From RGIG3528 sp045598045 (GTDB lineage Bacteria; Bacillota; Clostridia; Lachnospirales; Lachnospiraceae), in assembly GCA_045598045.1 (NCBI GenBank), contig JAZLLG010000064.1, positions 1 through 42,993 of the forward strand: a stretch of 42,993 bases of DNA, read 5' to 3'. The first letter of the stretch is position 1. Each line of letters starts with the position of its first letter. The notes beneath the pieces were generated by a model. The model was not told the DNA's origin and ran no database searches. It saw only the letters and a program-made list of their open reading frames with translations. Both the position numbers and the translations under genes were made by a program. Shown here one piece after another: positions 41,662 to 42,993 of this stretch.

Positions 41662-42132
41662 ATGGCAGCAATTCGTGCAGAGCAGATTAATCCCTTCCTT
41701 ATGTCAACCAGACAGGTTATGCAGCAGGTCTGCAACATTGAGGTTCAGTTTGGTAAGATTGACAAGACAGATTTCAAGATTGACGGTAATCCGATGCTCA
41801 TTATGCTCGGTATAACAGGTGAGCTTTGTGGACAAGCTTGTTTCGTTCTTACCGTTGATATTGCTAAGAAGATTGCCAGCAGAATGATGATGGGTATGCC
41901 TGTTGAATCATTTGATGAAATGGCAAGATCCGCTATTTCCGAACTTGGAAACATGGTTATGGGTAACGCAGCAACAATTCTTTCAAATTCAAATGTCCTT
42001 ATCGACATTACCCCGCCTACAATCATCACAGGTACAACAACAATTGAAAGCCCCGACAGCACAATGTTCAAAGTCCCCATCATCTACGGCGACTACAAAG
42101 TAATGCTGTGCTTCATGTTCAAAAACGTGTAA
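41662..42132 (+). CDS. cheX: Chemotaxis phosphatase CheX
   Basis: Dephosphorylates CheY-P as a dimer. The 156-aa product has a CheC/CheX fold with a single active-site motif E94/N97 (SELGNMVMGNAATIL), and ends TPPTIITGTTTIE...KVMLCFMF. It lacks the second motif of CheC, so CheX is the better name. ATG 41662 follows GGAGG at 41652-41656; a TTG at 41650 in frame is inside that site. It has its own promoter and terminator and is not part of the main operon. Confidence 0.85.
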   Translation: MAAIRAEQINPFLMSTRQVMQQVCNIEVQFGKIDKTDFKIDGNPMLIMLGITGELCGQACFVLTVDIAKKIASRMMMGMPVESFDEMARSAISELGNMVMGNAATILSNSNVLIDITPPTIITGTTTIESPDSTMFKVPIIYGDYKVMLCFMFKNV

Positions 42133-42137
42133 ATTCC

Positions 42138-42166
42138 AAAGGATTGCCACTGGCAATCCTTTTTTT
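42138..42166 (+). terminator. Intrinsic terminator after cheX
   Basis: AAAGGATTGCC (42138-42148) pairs with GGCAATCCTTT (42152-42162), loop ACT, T run to 42166. Confidence 0.88.
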
Positions 42167-42267
42167 CATGCGCAATTGCGCATGAAATTGCCACCGAAGG
42201 TGGCTGGAATTTACAACGAGCAAATTCCGAAGGAATTCGCGAGTTTGTAGTTGTATTCCCAATACAA
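42167..42267. repeat. Cluster of hairpins with C-GAA-G loops
   Basis: Four palindromes stand in a row: the 18-bp perfect palindrome CATGCGCAATTGCGCATG (42167-42184); GCCACC-GAA-GGTGGC (42190-42204); AATTCC-GAA-GGAATT (42223-42237), extended by flanking TACAA/TTGTA (42212-42216 with 42245-42249); and TTGTATT-CCC-AATACAA (42251-42267). No gene is visible here. It could be a REP-like repeat unit or part of the IS left flank. Confidence 0.6.
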
Positions 42268-42310
42268 ATAAACCACCTGCTATGCAGGTGTGTCCCTGGT
42301 CAGCTTAAGC

Positions 42311-42383
42311 TTCAAGAAAAAAACCTCCTGAGGTATAATAAGTGCAGGTTCGCCAACCGCACAAAAAAATACGAAGGAGGTTT
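42311..42383 (+). promoter_or_regulatory. tnpA promoter and RBS-masking inverted repeat
   Basis: TTCAAG (42311-42316), 17 bases, TATAAT (42334-42339) form the tnpA promoter. AAACCTCCT (42321-42329) is exactly complementary to AGGAGGTTT (42375-42383), which holds the ribosome site. A nested hairpin GTGC-A-GGTT/AACC-GCAC (42342-42362) fills the loop. The left arm lies upstream of the likely transcription start, so only transcripts entering from outside can fold the mask. Confidence 0.65.
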
Positions 42384-42390
42384 ATCCTAG

Positions 42391-42861
42391 ATGGATATGA
42401 ACAGTTTAGCACATACGACATGGGAATGTAAGTACCATATTGTATTTGCACCAAAATACAGAAGAAAAGTGATATATAAGCAGATAAGAGCCGACGTGGG
42501 AAAAATATTAAGCGATTTATGCAAGCGAAAAGGGATAGAGATTATTGCAGCTGAAGCATGTCCGGATCATGTGCATATGTTTGTAAGAATACCGCCCAAA
42601 TATAGCGTATCAGAAGTAATGGGATACTTAAAAGGAAAAAGTTCGCTGATGATATTTGAAAGGCATGCCAATTTAAAATATAAATATGGCAATCGTCATT
42701 TTTGGTGCAGAGGATATTACGTAGACACAGTAGGAAAAAATGCTGCGAAGATAGAAGAATACGTAAGAAATCAGCTGAAAGAAGATGAAGAATACGATCA
42801 AATGTCACTAAAAGAGTACATTGACCCGTTCACGGGTGAGCCGGTGGTAAAGGGCAAATAA
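42391..42861 (+). CDS. tnpA: IS200-type Y1 transposase TnpA
   Basis: HUH single-strand transposase that cuts and joins hairpin-bounded ends. The 156-aa product has the HUH metal-binding motif H60-V-H62 (CPDHVHMFVRIPP) and the catalytic Tyr124 with Gln128 four residues on (EEYVRNQ). It also has the family stretches WECKYHIVFAPKYRRKVIY, GYLKGKSSLMIFERH and HFWCRGYYVDTVGKN. The length is normal (about 150 aa). AAGGAGG at 42374-42380 fits ATG 42391. The gene appears complete and could be active. Confidence 0.95.
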   Translation: MDMNSLAHTTWECKYHIVFAPKYRRKVIYKQIRADVGKILSDLCKRKGIEIIAAEACPDHVHMFVRIPPKYSVSEVMGYLKGKSSLMIFERHANLKYKYGNRHFWCRGYYVDTVGKNAAKIEEYVRNQLKEDEEYDQMSLKEYIDPFTGEPVVKGK

Positions 42862-42958
42862 AAAGAGGCTCTTTAGAGCCAGCCCGTGACCGCAGTGCGG
42901 AAGGCGAACTTTTCAGAGCCTCTTTAGAGGCAAGCAGGGAACAGCGGCTTATAGCCGC
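42862..42958 (+). other. Structured non-coding region in the IS right end
   Basis: About 100 bases after tnpA fold into a series of hairpins. AAAGAGGCTCT (42862-42872) pairs with AGAGCCTCTTT (42915-42925); each arm also folds locally as GGCTC/GAGCC and GCCTC/GAGGC with TTTA loops. GCGGCT-TAT-AGCCGC (42944-42958) follows. It may terminate tnpA transcription or encode a small RNA. Confidence 0.45.
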
Positions 42959-42993
42959 AGAGCAAACCACCAGCTAAGCTGGTGGTAATGATT

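Larger units (their letters stand above)
42272..42993 (+). mobile_element. IS200-type insertion sequence (tnpA only)
   Basis: The element has no terminal inverted repeats of the DDE type. It is bounded instead by related subterminal hairpins, as in IS200/IS605. On the left CACCTGC-TAT-GCAGGTG (42274-42290) is preceded by aaac. On the right CCACCAGC-TAA-GCTGGTGG (42967-42985) is preceded by aaac too. It carries one Y1 transposase gene and no tnpB. The right tip may lie beyond the window. The A-rich base use (AGA, ATA, AAA codons) differs from the flanking operon. Confidence 0.75.

Noticed and set aside
42391..42861. TnpA as a REP-associated tyrosine transposase (RAYT)
   Set aside because: The N- and C-terminal motifs and length are those of classic IS200 TnpA, and the gene is flanked by its own end hairpins.
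1..42993. CRISPR arrays, tRNA or rRNA genes, prophage or toxin-antitoxin genes
   Set aside because: No regularly spaced repeats, cloverleaf sequences or matching genes were seen in the gaps.

Overview
This window is a single, nearly unbroken flagellar and chemotaxis (fla/che) operon of a motile, low-to-moderate GC Gram-positive bacterium, most likely a Clostridia member of the Lachnospiraceae type. The evidence is CodY, FliY in place of FliN, a CheC/CheD/CheX system, an FlhF/FlhG pair, a SwrB-like protein, strong GGAGG ribosome sites, and the order topA-codY-fla/che-sigD-swrB-like-rpsB-tsf, which follows the Bacillus subtilis fla/che neighbourhood. All 44 coding genes are on the + strand. No tRNA, rRNA or CRISPR array is visible.

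Layout: 8-2972 holds topA and codY, each followed by an intrinsic terminator. The region 3107-13371 holds the basal-body, switch and export-ATPase block (flgB flgC fliE fliF fliG fliH fliI fliJ, a ylxF/motE-like gene, fliK flgD and a TIGR02530-like gene), driven by a strong sigma-A promoter. A good sigma-28 promoter candidate at 13387-13414 precedes flgE. From 15121 come flbD, then motA motB fliL fliM fliY behind a second sigma-A promoter that shares an upstream element with the flgB promoter. From 20284 come cheY, fliO and the export gate genes in the order fliP-fliR-fliQ, then flhB flhA flhF flhG. From 28307 come a PilZ c-di-GMP receptor, cheB cheA cheW cheC cheD, a small membrane protein, and fliA (sigma-28). 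From 35376 come a FapA/DUF342 gene, a small unknown, a SwrB-like gene and an MltG-like fragment on a Pro/Thr stalk. The window closes with rpsB, tsf, a SpoU-family methyltransferase, cheX, a run of hairpins and an IS200-type element.

How it works together: sigma-A promoters should make the rod, switch, export gate and FliA. FliA can then read the flgE-upstream promoter and possibly one upstream of flgB, giving positive feedback because fliA lies downstream of both. FlhF/FlhG set flagellar placement and number. PilZ may link c-di-GMP to motor control. CheA/CheW/CheY with FliY, CheC and CheX (three CheY-P phosphatase-family proteins) and CheD/CheB form the sensory arm. cheR, receptors and flagellin are not in this window.

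Most of the window is a canonical locus, and I found no clearly new multi-gene system. The points that stand out are a CheB whose receiver phospho-acceptor Asp is Glu, the fliP-fliR-fliQ order, a sigma-28 promoter inside the operon at flgE, the shared flgB/motA promoter element, TTG starts on both stator genes, a very long acidic MotB linker, a Met-rich repeat linker in FliY, an enlarged EF-Ts, and an IS200 element whose upstream arm can mask its ribosome site only in read-through transcripts.
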